The position numbers and the translations under genes are program-made. 64,000 nt of DNA from Candidatus Omnitrophota bacterium (lineage in GTDB: Bacteria; Omnitrophota; Gorgyraeia; Gygaellales; JAQTUX01), in contig JAQTUX010000001.1 in the NCBI GenBank assembly GCA_028707125.1, positions 492,807-556,806 on the forward strand, written 5' to 3'. This document shows positions 52,819-62,368 of this stretch, in pieces. The notes under the pieces are model-generated. The model was not told the origin of the DNA, made no database searches, and saw only the letters and a program-made list of their open reading frames with translations. The first letter of the stretch is position 1. Each line of letters begins with the position of its first letter.

Positions 52819-54273
52819 ATGAGCGGTATATTCGGGGTTATTTCCAAGAATGATTGCGCGCAAACCTTGTTTTACGGCACGGATTATCATACGCATCTGG
52901 GGACGGAGTACGGCGGCATGGCAATACTGGGCGATGGGTTCAGCCGCCATATCCATAATATTTCACAGAGCCAGTTCAAGTCAAAGTTGTACGAAGATTA
53001 TAAACATATGCATGGCAATAAAGGCATCGGGGCCATAAGCGATTCGGATGAGCAGCCCATATATCTGAATTCTAAATTCGGCCCGTTTTGCATCGTTATG
53101 GCCGGCATGATAGATAATAAAGAAGAGCTGGTGCGGGATCTATTGGCCAAAGGGGTGTCCTTTAGCGAGATGAGCAAGGGAAGCGTTAATTCCGTTGAGC
53201 TTATCGCGAAATTGATAAACCAGGGGCGGGATATTGTTGACGGGATAGAAAGGATGTTTGAGGCAATAGAAGGCTCCTGTTCGTTATTGCTGCTTAATAA
53301 AGACGGCCTTTACGCGGCGCGGGATAGATGGGGTTACACTCCGTTGGTCCTGGGCAAGAGAGGCGATTCCTGGGCAGTGACAGCAGAGACGGCCGCCTTT
53401 CTCAATACAGGGTTTTCCATAGAAAAGTTCCTTCTGCCGGGCGAGATCATTTTGCTTAATGAGGACGGCCTGGCCCAGCGGAAGCCGGGCGGCAGCAGGA
53501 GCCAGATCTGCGCATTCTTGTGGATCTATACCGGTTTTCCCGCCTCAAGTTACGAAGGCATAAATGTCGAGGCGGCAAGGGAAAGATGCGGCAGGTTTCT
53601 GGCTGAACGCGATAACGATATTGAGGTGGATGTTGTTTCGGGCGTCCCTGATTCAGGCATCGCCCATGCCATCGGATACGCGATGGAATCCAAAAAGCCG
53701 TACAGGCGGCCTTTGGTCAAATATACTCCCGGTTACGGCAGGAGCTATACCCCGCCTTCGCAGGAGGTGCGCGATCTGATCGCCACAATGAAATTGATCC
53801 CCAACAGAGAAATAATTGAAGGCAACAGGATCGTTGTTTGCGAGGACTCAATAGTCAGGGGGACGCAGTTGAAGAATTGTACGGTCAAGAAATTATGGGA
53901 GTGCGGGGCTAAAGAGGTGCATGTGCGGCCTGCCTGCCCTCCGTTGATGCATCCCTGTAAGTTCTGCCTTTCTACGCGCAGTATCAATGAGCTTGCGGCG
54001 CGCCGGGCCATAAGGGCTTTGGAAGGCAGCGACATTGAAGATGTATCGGAATACATTGACCACACCAGCGATAAATATAAAAAGATGGTGGACTGGATCG
54101 CCAGGGAGTTGTCGTTGACCACCTTGAGATATCAGACCATAGACGACATGGTAAAGGCGATCGGTTTACCCAAAGAGAGGCTTTGCCTGTATTGCTGGAC
54201 CGGAGAATGCCCGCAGCCGAAAGCAGGAAAAGATCCGATATGCCAGGAAGAAAAGATATTAGAAAAGTATTGA
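52819..54273 (+). CDS. PurF-like amidophosphoribosyltransferase with Ser in place of the nucleophilic Cys
   Basis: This 484-residue protein has the PurF layout: an N-terminal Ntn glutaminase-like domain and a C-terminal phosphoribosyltransferase with RIVVCEDSIVRGTQLK, plus late cysteines (CLYCWTGECP) for an Fe-S cluster. Its start is MSGIFGVIS; genuine PurF starts with Cys (M-C-G-I-F-G), the glutaminase nucleophile. With Ser there, glutamine hydrolysis may be lost or altered. It overlaps carB by 34 bases. It could be a paralogue with another role. Confidence 0.8.
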   Translation: MSGIFGVISKNDCAQTLFYGTDYHTHLGTEYGGMAILGDGFSRHIHNISQSQFKSKLYEDYKHMHGNKGIGAISDSDEQPIYLNSKFGPFCIVMAGMIDNKEELVRDLLAKGVSFSEMSKGSVNSVELIAKLINQGRDIVDGIERMFEAIEGSCSLLLLNKDGLYAARDRWGYTPLVLGKRGDSWAVTAETAAFLNTGFSIEKFLLPGEIILLNEDGLAQRKPGGSRSQICAFLWIYTGFPASSYEGINVEAARERCGRFLAERDNDIEVDVVSGVPDSGIAHAIGYAMESKKPYRRPLVKYTPGYGRSYTPPSQEVRDLIATMKLIPNREIIEGNRIVVCEDSIVRGTQLKNCTVKKLWECGAKEVHVRPACPPLMHPCKFCLSTRSINELAARRAIRALEGSDIEDVSEYIDHTSDKYKKMVDWIARELSLTTLRYQTIDDMVKAIGLPKERLCLYCWTGECPQPKAGKDPICQEEKILEKY

Positions 54274-57200
54274 TCGTAGGGTCCGGCCCCATCATTATCG
54301 GCCAGGCCTGCGAGTTTGATTATTCCGGCACCCAGGCCTGCAAGGCCTTGCGCGAAGAAGGTTACGAGATCGTGCTGGTGAACTCCAATCCCGCGACGAT
54401 CATGACTGACCCGGGCATGGCCGAGCGCACCTATATTGAGCCGTTGACGGTGGAAAGCCTGGCCAGGATCATTGCCAGGGAGAGGCCGGACGCGCTCCTG
54501 CCGAACCTGGGAGGCCAGACGGGTTTGAATCTGGCCTCGGCCTTGCATAAGGCAGGGGTGTTGGATAAATACAAAGTAAAGATAATCGGGGTCCAGGCGG
54601 ACGCGATAGAGCGCGGAGAAGACCGCGAGGCGTTCAAGGGCACCATGAAGAAACTGGGTATCCCGGTGCCGCGGTCAGAGATCTGCGTTTCATTTGAAGA
54701 GGCGTTAAAGGTCGCCGGGCGGTTAGGTTACCCGGTAGTGATCCGGCCGGCATATACGCTCGGTGGGACAGGCGGCGGGATCGCTTATAATAATGAAGAC
54801 CTTGACTTCCTGGTCAACCGCGGGTTAAGCGCGAGCCCGATCCATCAGGTTTTGATCGAGGAAGCGGTTATCGGCTGGGAAGAGCTGGAATTGGAAGTCG
54901 TGCGCGATGAAAAAAATCAGAAGATCACCGTATGTTTCATTGAGAACATTGACGCCATGGGCGTGCATACCGGAGACAGTTTTTGCGCCGCGCCGATGTT
55001 GACTGTGCCCCAGGGCCTGCAAAAAAGGATGCAGGATCTTTCCTATAAGATAGTCGAGGCCATCGGAGTCGTGGGCGGCACGAATATCCAGTTCGCGCAT
55101 AACCCGGAAGACGGCCGGCTGGTGGCCATTGAGATCAACCCGCGCACGTCCCGTTCCTCAGCGCTTGCTTCCAAGGCTACCGGCTTTCCCATTGCCAGGA
55201 TCTCCACCAAATTGGCTGCCGGCATTACCCTTGATGAGATCCCTTATTGGAGAAAAGCGACGCTGGAAAAATATGAGCCGTGGGGTGAATACGTAGTCAT
55301 CAAGTTCGCCCGCTGGACGTTTGAGAAGTTCCGCCAGGCCAAAGATATCCTTGGCACGCAGATGAAGGCAGTGGGAGAGGTGATGAGCATCGCCAAGACG
55401 TTTAAAGAGGCGTTTCAAAAGTCCATACGTTCCCTTGAGACAGGCAGGTACGGATTGGGGTTTATCGGGGATCTTCACGATCTGCCGCTTGAAGAACTGA
55501 AATTACGGCTGGCCTTTCCCTCCAGCCAACGCGTCTTCCTGATGTACGAGGCGCTGCGCAAAGGCATTAGCGTGGATGAGCTCCACAACCTTACCTATAT
55601 AGGCAGCTGGTTTATCAAAGAGATGAAGGAGATGGTGGAATTTGAGGAAGGGCTGCTTAAGCGCGGCTGGGAGAAATGCTCTGACGCCAATTTGAGAAAG
55701 GCCAAAGAATGGGGTTTCAGCGATAAGTACCTTGCAGGGATATTCAAGGTAAAGGAATCTGATGTGCGCGGCCGCAGAAAAAAACTGCTCGGCAACGCCC
55801 GTTTTGAGCCGGTGCCTGTCAGCGGCGTAAAGGATGCCGCCTATTATTATTCTACTTATACCCCCGGTAAGGACCTGGTGCCGGTTTCCGGCAAAAAGAA
55901 GGTGCTTATCCTGGGAGGCGGGCCCAATCGTATAGGGCAGGGTATTGAGTTTGATTATACCTGCGTGCACGCGGCGTTCGCGCTGCGGGATGAGGGTTTT
56001 GAGTCGGTCATGATTAACTGCAACCCGGAAACGGTCTCTACCGATTATGATACTTCCGATAAGCTTTATTTTGAGCCGTTGACGGTGGAGGATGTCCTGG
56101 CTGTCTGGGAAAAGGAAAAGCCCGTCGGCGCGATCGTGCAGTTTGGAGGGCAGACCCCGCTTAATATCGCGGCAGAACTTGAGCAGAACGGAGTCAGGAT
56201 ACTGGGCACGAGCACCGAAGCGATATCCTTTGCCGAGGACAGGGAGCTCTTCAGGCGGAAGATGATCGAATTGGGCATCCGCCAGACCGAAGGCGCGACA
56301 GCGTTTTCCCTGGAAGAGGCGGTAGCGATCGCGAGGCGCGTCGGGTATCCGGTGATGGTCAGGCCGTCGTTTGTTCTGGGCGGGCGCGGCATGGAAGTGA
56401 TCTATGATGAACAGATGCTGGTCAAATACGCCAAAGAGGCGATCCAGGTAAGCCCCGAATACCCCATGCTCATTGACCGCTTCCTGGAGAACGCCGTTGA
56501 GTGCGAAGTGGACGCGCTTTCCGACGGAAATGAGACATTCGTAGCGGCAGTGATGGAGCACATTGAGCACGCGGGGATCCATTCCGGAGATTCCGCCTGC
56601 ACCATTCCGCCGCGGACCATAAAGAAAGAACATTTAGAAACGATCAGTATATGGACGGAGAAGATCGCCGGGGAATTGAAGGTGTCCGGCCTGATCAATA
56701 TCCAGTTCGCCATTTGCGAGGATAAGGTCTATATACTTGAGGCGAACCCGCGCGCCTCGCGCACAGTGCCTCTGGTTTCCAAAACCGTCGGCATACCGCT
56801 GGCGCGTATCGCCACGCTTTTAATGCTGGGCAGGAAGATCGGCGATTTTCCCCAACTGCGGCACCGGAAGATCCCCTATGTCTCGGTAAAAGAGGCGGTA
56901 TTTCCGTTTAATATGTTCCCGGAGGTTGACCCTGTGCTCGGGCCTGAGATGCGCGCGACCGGAGAGGTTATGGGTATCGGCCAGGATTTCGGCACGGCCT
57001 TTTTTAAGGCGCAGGAATCAGCGGGCACAAAACTGCCCACGGAAGGCACGGTATTGATCACGGTAACGGACGCGGCCAAGCGGGAGCTCTTGCCTATCGC
57101 CTTAAACCTTTCGCGCATGTCGTTTAAGATCCTTGCCACGGAAAATACGCACCGTTTTCTGAAAGAGAACGGCGTTGAGTCAAGCTTTATCAAGAAACTG

Positions 57201-57473
57201 CATGAAGGCAGGCCGAATATAGCCGACGCGGTCAAAAACAAAGAGATAAACCTGATCATAAACACTCCCGCGGGCAGGACCAGCGCCTACGACGACAGCT
57301 ATATCCGCACTCTGGCCATCCAGTATAAGATCCCCTATGTGACAACTATGGCAGCTGCCCGGGCAACCGTGGACGGGATCGGGTCGGTGAGAAAGGGCCA
57401 GGACCAGCCGAGATCGCTGCAGGAATACCACCAGATGTTGAAAGAAGCGCAGAAGGCAAGCGTAAAAAGATAA
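54240..57473 (+). CDS. carB: Carbamoyl-phosphate synthase large subunit
   Basis: This 1077-residue enzyme makes carbamoyl phosphate for arginine and pyrimidines. It has two homologous ATP-grasp halves, each starting with a G-x-G-P motif: VGSGPIIIGQACEFDYSG and LGGGPNRIGQGIEFDYT. A C-terminal MGS-like regulatory domain follows. ATG 54240 matches family starts and lies within the end of the PurF-like gene. The small subunit carA is not in the window. Confidence 0.96.
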   Translation: MPGRKDIRKVLIVGSGPIIIGQACEFDYSGTQACKALREEGYEIVLVNSNPATIMTDPGMAERTYIEPLTVESLARIIARERPDALLPNLGGQTGLNLASALHKAGVLDKYKVKIIGVQADAIERGEDREAFKGTMKKLGIPVPRSEICVSFEEALKVAGRLGYPVVIRPAYTLGGTGGGIAYNNEDLDFLVNRGLSASPIHQVLIEEAVIGWEELELEVVRDEKNQKITVCFIENIDAMGVHTGDSFCAAPMLTVPQGLQKRMQDLSYKIVEAIGVVGGTNIQFAHNPEDGRLVAIEINPRTSRSSALASKATGFPIARISTKLAAGITLDEIPYWRKATLEKYEPWGEYVVIKFARWTFEKFRQAKDILGTQMKAVGEVMSIAKTFKEAFQKSIRSLETGRYGLGFIGDLHDLPLEELKLRLAFPSSQRVFLMYEALRKGISVDELHNLTYIGSWFIKEMKEMVEFEEGLLKRGWEKCSDANLRKAKEWGFSDKYLAGIFKVKESDVRGRRKKLLGNARFEPVPVSGVKDAAYYYSTYTPGKDLVPVSGKKKVLILGGGPNRIGQGIEFDYTCVHAAFALRDEGFESVMINCNPETVSTDYDTSDKLYFEPLTVEDVLAVWEKEKPVGAIVQFGGQTPLNIAAELEQNGVRILGTSTEAISFAEDRELFRRKMIELGIRQTEGATAFSLEEAVAIARRVGYPVMVRPSFVLGGRGMEVIYDEQMLVKYAKEAIQVSPEYPMLIDRFLENAVECEVDALSDGNETFVAAVMEHIEHAGIHSGDSACTIPPRTIKKEHLETISIWTEKIAGELKVSGLINIQFAICEDKVYILEANPRASRTVPLVSKTVGIPLARIATLLMLGRKIGDFPQLRHRKIPYVSVKEAVFPFNMFPEVDPVLGPEMRATGEVMGIGQDFGTAFFKAQESAGTKLPTEGTVLITVTDAAKRELLPIALNLSRMSFKILATENTHRFLKENGVESSFIKKLHEGRPNIADAVKNKEINLIINTPAGRTSAYDDSYIRTLAIQYKIPYVTTMAAARATVDGIGSVRKGQDQPRSLQEYHQMLKEAQKASVKR

Positions 57474-57484
57474 GGAGGCCGATA

Positions 57485-58453
57485 ATGCCGCAGGTAAAAG
57501 AAATCACCGCGAATGAGCTTGACACAAAGGGATTTATTAAAGAAAAGGCCGCGGAGATCGCGCGGGCCGTGGGCAGCGGTGTCGCCATTAACGCCCTTTC
57601 CGGAGGGGTGGATTCCGCGGCGGTAACCATGCTCGGGCATAAGGCGCTCGGCGAAAAGTTAAAGACCTATTTTATTGATAACGGTATCATGCGCGAAGGC
57701 GAGCCGCAGCAGATCGCCTCCATATTCAAAAAACTGGGGGTTAATGTGGAGGTAGTGGACGCTCAGGATGATTTTTTTAGCGCGCTTAAAGGCATCAGCG
57801 ATCCCGAGGATAAGCGCGAGGCGATCACCCAGACATTTTATAAGAAGGTTTTCGGCAATTTAGTGAAGAAAAGCGGGGCAAGGCATCTTTTACAGGGGAC
57901 CATCTTGACGGATATAGACGAGACGGTCGCCGGCATCAAGCGCCAGCACAATGTCTTTGAACAGCTGGGCATTGACCCGCAGGAGGCATTCGGATACAAG
58001 ATCATTGAACCGCTGGTTCAGCTGCGCAAAGACGGCGTGCGCAAGGTCGCCGAATCACTGGGGCTGCCCCCATCTATTTACAACCGTATGCCGTTCCCCG
58101 GGCCGGCGCTTTCCGCGCGCGTCATCGGAGAGGCCACGCGCGAGAGGATCGCCTTGGCGCGTAAGGCCACTTCTATTTTGGAAGAAGAATTGTCTTCGGT
58201 GAAGGCATTCCAATACATGGCCATACTGCATAACGACCGCGTTACCGGCACGCGCGATAATAAAAGAGAGTTCGGCCGGCAGATAGAGATACGCTGCTGG
58301 GACAGCATTGACGCGCGCCAGGCACGGCCGACGCGGCTGCCTTTCAGCGTGTTAGAGAAATTAGCGCAGAGGATCGTCAGAGAGGTGCCGGGAGTTGTCA
58401 GCGTTACCTACAATATCGCCGCCAAGCCGCCTTCCACAATGGAAGCGGTATAA
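57485..58453 (+). CDS. guaA: GMP synthase, ATP-pyrophosphatase part only
   Basis: This 322-residue protein matches the synthetase and dimerisation domains of GuaA: the PP-loop NALSGGVDSAAV, then QGTILTDIDETVAG, MPFPGPALSARVIGE and a C-terminal SVTYNIAAKPPSTMEAV. The glutaminase (GATase) domain of normal bacterial GuaA is absent, so it needs a separate GATase, as in archaea, or free ammonia. Confidence 0.9.
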   Translation: MPQVKEITANELDTKGFIKEKAAEIARAVGSGVAINALSGGVDSAAVTMLGHKALGEKLKTYFIDNGIMREGEPQQIASIFKKLGVNVEVVDAQDDFFSALKGISDPEDKREAITQTFYKKVFGNLVKKSGARHLLQGTILTDIDETVAGIKRQHNVFEQLGIDPQEAFGYKIIEPLVQLRKDGVRKVAESLGLPPSIYNRMPFPGPALSARVIGEATRERIALARKATSILEEELSSVKAFQYMAILHNDRVTGTRDNKREFGRQIEIRCWDSIDARQARPTRLPFSVLEKLAQRIVREVPGVVSVTYNIAAKPPSTMEAV

Positions 58454-58513
58454 AATAGGAATTCCCCGCCTTGTCTTAATATAATAAAATCGCTGTTATT
58501 ATTCCTTAAATAG

Positions 58514-58522
58514 TGCTACAAT
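58514..58522 (+). promoter_or_regulatory. Extended -10 promoter before the cold-shock gene
   Basis: TGC-TACAAT (58514-58522) would give an 80-base leader before the ATG at 58608. Long leaders are usual for csp mRNAs. No convincing -35. Confidence 0.4.
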
Positions 58523-58607
58523 ATCCTTTGAAACATACCCTGCACTACGTTGACAGAGGGATAAAATAGCTATCTCGGTATAAAAGCCGGGAAAAGGAGG
58601 ATGTATA

Positions 58608-58820
58608 ATGCATAGTGGAAAGATCAAGAAAGTGGTGCGCGAGAGAGGGTTTGGTTTTATCAGCGATACGGACGGAAGAGAGGTGTTCTTTCATCAAAGC
58701 GGCCTTATGGGCGGCGCCAGCTTTGATTCCCTGAGCGAAGGCCAGGCAGTTGACTTTGAAGTTGAGAATTCCCCAAAGGGGCCGCGCGCCATCAACATAC
58801 AGATAACCGCCGCTTCCTAG
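58608..58820 (+). CDS. Cold-shock (CspA-family) protein
   Basis: This 70-residue single OB-fold protein has RNP1 RGFGFI and RNP2 VFFHQS. It binds single-stranded RNA or DNA. A GGAGG site precedes the ATG. Confidence 0.93.
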   Translation: MHSGKIKKVVRERGFGFISDTDGREVFFHQSGLMGGASFDSLSEGQAVDFEVENSPKGPRAINIQITAAS

Positions 58821-58833
58821 ACCAAAATCCGTT

Positions 58834-60405
58834 ATGTTTGATACAAAGAAGAAAAGATACAGGCTCAGGATCGTGGTGCCTGCTTACCCGGCGTTTAATA
58901 TCTATTCCCGCATTGCCAAGGGGACTACAGCCCTGGGTCCGGTATGCGTAGCCAGCGTTGTGAACGGAATGGAAAAATGGGATGTTGAGGTTATTGATGA
59001 GAATAACCTTCGCAAATACGGGCCTGCCGGCGATTCAGGCGGGGCAGACCATGAATTTCTGCAAAACCTGCGGCCCGCGGATGTAGTCGGGCTCTATGGC
59101 GGACTGACCAGTACCATACCGCGGCTGTATAAAATAGCCGGATTTTATAAGGATAAAGGGATCGTGACCATTGCCGGAGGGCAGCATTTTGTGGAAGATA
59201 ACATAGCCGAGGCGTTAAGTTCCTCCGTTGATTATGTGGTCAGAGGCGAAGGCGAAGAGACCATTAAAGAGCTTTTATCGGCCCTACAGGGCGGGCGCGG
59301 CATAGATGAGGTGAAGGGCATTGCCTATTTGCAAGACGGAAAGGTTGTTTGTACTCCGGAGAGAGAGCCCTTGTGTGATTTTGATAGCCTGCCTTTACCG
59401 GATTTCTCATTGGTGCGATACGCCAGGATCAAAATGTATCCCGTGGGAAGGATACGGGGCTGCGGAATGGATTGCGAGTTCTGCGCCGTCAAGGGCGCGC
59501 CGAGGCACGCGTCTCCCGAACGGCTGCTGGAAAGCATCAGCAGCCTTTTAGAAACGCATGACGCGCGGCATTTTATGATAGTTGACGACCTCTTCGGGCA
59601 GCAGCGGGATGAGACGATAAGGTTCTGCAACATGCTCAGGGATTATCAAAAACGCGTAGGCAAGCGGCTGGACCTGGCAGTCCAGATACGGCTGGATAAG
59701 GCCAAAGACACAGAACTGCTTTCCGCTATGCGCCAGGCAGGCATTAACACGACAGCCATCGGCTTTGAGTCGCCGATCGAAGGCGAACTTAAGGCGATGA
59801 ATAAGCGCATAAAGCCCGAAGAGATGGTCTCCCTTGCCAGGGTATTTCATAAATTCGGGTTCCTGGTGCACGGCATGTTCATCTTCGGATACCCCTTGAA
59901 AGAAGGCGCGGATTTCAAGATGGGCGCCGCGGAACGCATAAGGCATTTCAGGAATTTTATCAGGAAGGCCAAGATCGATACCATACAGATCTTACTGCCC
60001 GGCCCAATACCCGGGACAGAATTAAGGCGCCGGCTGGAGAAACAGAACCGGGTTTATCCGAAGGAAGACGTGGGCTGGGAATATTATGACGGCAACTTTC
60101 CTCTGTTCGAGCCGGACGCGCCCCTGAGCGCCGAAGAGATGCAGGCCTCCACAAAAAAGATCATGGGCAAGTTTTATCAGTTCAGATATGTGTTTATGAT
60201 AGCCCTGAACATACTTTCTTTTCCCGGCTTGATCTTCTTCCTGCATAATATTAAATCGGGCTGGAGAAGATGGTATCGGCCCTGGCGCAATCACCTGATC
60301 CGTTTCGGCGGCTGGCTTATTATGCGAGGGTGGGTCTCGCAGTTCAAGAAGAGCGACTTTTCCCGGAAATTACGGCGGGCGAAAGAGCATTTAAAAATAG
60401 CGTAA
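58834..60405 (+). CDS. B12-binding-type radical SAM enzyme
   Basis: This 523-residue protein has an N-terminal cobalamin-binding-like domain (about 1-170), then a radical SAM domain with RGCGMDCEFCAVKG (CxxxCxxC near 210). The C-terminal 130 residues include a hydrophobic helix (about 445-470). Such enzymes methylate or otherwise modify lipids, cofactors or peptides; the substrate is unknown. Confidence 0.83.
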   Translation: MFDTKKKRYRLRIVVPAYPAFNIYSRIAKGTTALGPVCVASVVNGMEKWDVEVIDENNLRKYGPAGDSGGADHEFLQNLRPADVVGLYGGLTSTIPRLYKIAGFYKDKGIVTIAGGQHFVEDNIAEALSSSVDYVVRGEGEETIKELLSALQGGRGIDEVKGIAYLQDGKVVCTPEREPLCDFDSLPLPDFSLVRYARIKMYPVGRIRGCGMDCEFCAVKGAPRHASPERLLESISSLLETHDARHFMIVDDLFGQQRDETIRFCNMLRDYQKRVGKRLDLAVQIRLDKAKDTELLSAMRQAGINTTAIGFESPIEGELKAMNKRIKPEEMVSLARVFHKFGFLVHGMFIFGYPLKEGADFKMGAAERIRHFRNFIRKAKIDTIQILLPGPIPGTELRRRLEKQNRVYPKEDVGWEYYDGNFPLFEPDAPLSAEEMQASTKKIMGKFYQFRYVFMIALNILSFPGLIFFLHNIKSGWRRWYRPWRNHLIRFGGWLIMRGWVSQFKKSDFSRKLRRAKEHLKIA

Positions 60406-60428
60406 GATCCCATTAAAAAGGACCGGCT

Positions 60429-60581
60429 ATGCAAAAGGTAAAGACGTCGCATAAAAACAGGAAGTGCAAGTTCGCGCATTGTAAGCATATCCTGAGCATT
60501 TACAATCACGAGGCGTATTGTCATATTCATCTCGGCCAGTTAGTGCATGAGTGTAAACATAAGGCCTGTAAATCAGCATGA
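60429..60581 (+). CDS. Small Cys/His-rich protein coupled to the helicase gene
   Basis: This 50-residue protein has many Cys and His (CKFAHCKHI, YCHIHLGQLVHECKHKAC), enough for one or two zinc sites. It overlaps the helicase ATG by 4 bases (ATGA), so it is translated together with it and may assist it. Confidence 0.65.
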   Translation: MQKVKTSHKNRKCKFAHCKHILSIYNHEAYCHIHLGQLVHECKHKACKSA

Positions 60582-61849
60582 AAGACGAGACAGCAAATAA
60601 GGGCGTTGTGCCGCAAGTCCCTGATCAAGAGGGGGCGGGTTTCTACGGATTGGGTATCGCTCCGAAGATACTCGGTATCCTTGAGCACATAAAGTTTAAG
60701 GTGCCTACCCCCATTCAGGTAAAGGCCATACCTATGGCGATCCAGGGCAAGGATGTTATCGGTGTTGCCCAGACCGGCACCGGTAAGACGCATTCGTTCG
60801 CCATACCTATGGTGCAGCGCCTTGTCCAGGTAAAAGGTGTGGGCCTGGTGATCGCGCCCACGCGCGAGCTGGCGCTTCAGATCGATGAGTCATTTCAGGC
60901 GCTGGTGCGCGCCTTCGGTATGAGGACGGCCTGCCTTATAGGCGGGGCGCCGATGGACCCTCAGGTGCAGGCGCTTCGCAAGGGGCCCCGCGTGGTGATC
61001 GCCACTCCGGGACGGCTTATTGACCATATGGGCCAGTGGAATTTTATCCCGGAAGAGGTAGTGATGCTTGTGCTTGACGAGGCAGACCGTATGCTGGATA
61101 TGGGCTTTGCCCCGCAGATCGAAAAGATCCTGCGCCACCTGCCCAGGCAGAGACAGACAATGCTGTTTTCCGCGACTATCCCCAAGGAGATCATGGCGAT
61201 GGCCGCTAAACATATGAAGCTGCCCGTTTCCGTGGAGATCGCGCCTTCAGGCACTACCGCCGATCGGGTTACCCAGGAGATATTCATCGTTAAGAAAGAG
61301 GCCAAGACGCGGCTCCTCGGCAAGCTGCTGGCGCAGTACAAGGGCGCCGTGCTTCTATTTTCCCGCACCAAGCACAACGCCGCGAAGATCAGGCGCTCCA
61401 TACAGGAGATGGGTTACAGGGCGGCGGAGATCCATTCCAACCGTTCATTAAATCAGCGCCGCGAGGCGCTTGAGGGCTTCAAGTCGGGCAAATACAGGGT
61501 GCTTGTCGCCACTGATATCGCCGCCAGGGGTATTGACGTCAGCGGCATTGAACTTGTCATAAATTACGACCTTCCTGATGAGCCGGAAAATTATGTGCAC
61601 CGCATCGGGCGCACGGCAAGGGCGGGGCATAAGGGCCACGCGATCTCTTTTGCCACGCCCGATCAGGCGCGCGATGTGCGCGATATTGAGAAGGTCATCC
61701 GCACTACCTTGCCGATATCGAAACATCCGGATATCTCGGCTGAGCAGTTTGTCCAGTCCTCGCATAAACCTTCGGGGCAGCGCCCCGGCCGCGGCAATTT
61801 CTATAAAGGAAAGCACCCAGGTAACCGCCACAAGTTCCATCGTTTTTAA
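60578..61849 (+). CDS. DEAD-box RNA helicase (RhlE-like)
   Basis: This 423-residue ATP-dependent RNA helicase has the Q motif (TPIQVKAIPMAI), Walker A AQTGTGKT, PTRELALQ, DEAD, SAT, ARGID and HRIGRTAR. The short basic tail (about 380-423) is RhlE-like. With nearby RRM and cold-shock genes it fits RNA remodelling. Confidence 0.93.
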   Translation: MKDETANKGVVPQVPDQEGAGFYGLGIAPKILGILEHIKFKVPTPIQVKAIPMAIQGKDVIGVAQTGTGKTHSFAIPMVQRLVQVKGVGLVIAPTRELALQIDESFQALVRAFGMRTACLIGGAPMDPQVQALRKGPRVVIATPGRLIDHMGQWNFIPEEVVMLVLDEADRMLDMGFAPQIEKILRHLPRQRQTMLFSATIPKEIMAMAAKHMKLPVSVEIAPSGTTADRVTQEIFIVKKEAKTRLLGKLLAQYKGAVLLFSRTKHNAAKIRRSIQEMGYRAAEIHSNRSLNQRREALEGFKSGKYRVLVATDIAARGIDVSGIELVINYDLPDEPENYVHRIGRTARAGHKGHAISFATPDQARDVRDIEKVIRTTLPISKHPDISAEQFVQSSHKPSGQRPGRGNFYKGKHPGNRHKFHRF

Positions 61850-61859
61850 AGGAGGGAAT

Positions 61860-62198
61860 ATGCAGATCTCGGAATTAGTGGGGAAGCTGGTGCTTTTTAA
61901 GTTCTCCGAAGAAATAAGGCATGGTATGTCGCTCTTTCAGATCTACAAAGACGAGTTGTGGGCAATGGTGACCGGGGTTGATGATATCGGGGTGTGGCTG
62001 GAGAACTCCGCCTATGAGTTGGGCGTGTGGTGGGATGAGCAGGGTAACATGGTCCCGCCGGATAAACAGGTTAAGGAAAAGGTCAAATCGCATATCTTTA
62101 TCCCCTGGCGTTATATAGAAGCGTTGATGAGCGTTGAAGACGAACGCTTCCAGAAGGTAAGGAGTGAACGGCTGCCGGGGTTCAAAGACTACAGGTAG
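61860..62198 (+). CDS. Hypothetical protein, first of two paralogues
   Basis: This 112-residue soluble protein has no recognised family. It has a GGAGGG site 5 bases before ATG 61860. The start of a near-identical gene lies at 63958 (41 of 43 bases match). Confidence 0.7.
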   Translation: MQISELVGKLVLFKFSEEIRHGMSLFQIYKDELWAMVTGVDDIGVWLENSAYELGVWWDEQGNMVPPDKQVKEKVKSHIFIPWRYIEALMSVEDERFQKVRSERLPGFKDYR

Positions 62199-62207
62199 CC
62201 GCGCTAG

Positions 62208-62330
62208 ATGCATAAGGCGCAGGGATTGTTACTCAAAGAGAAAAGGCAACACACGTTAATAGTGGAAACCGCGGCAGGCAGCGTTACCGGCGTCCCTACC
62301 AGTGTAGGCGGCCTTTCGTTGAACATATAG
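62208..62330 (+). pseudogene. Fragment of an AsmA-like gene
   Basis: The frame encodes AAGSVTGVPTSVGGLSLNI before a stop, matching residues about 28-48 of the AsmA-like protein at 51272 (SSVTGAPTRVGGLSLS). The rest of that gene is missing. The 20 codons before the match have no counterpart. Confidence 0.6.
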
Positions 62331-62368
62331 TAAGGCAGCCCCTTTAATTCCCAGGAGGATAAGATAAA

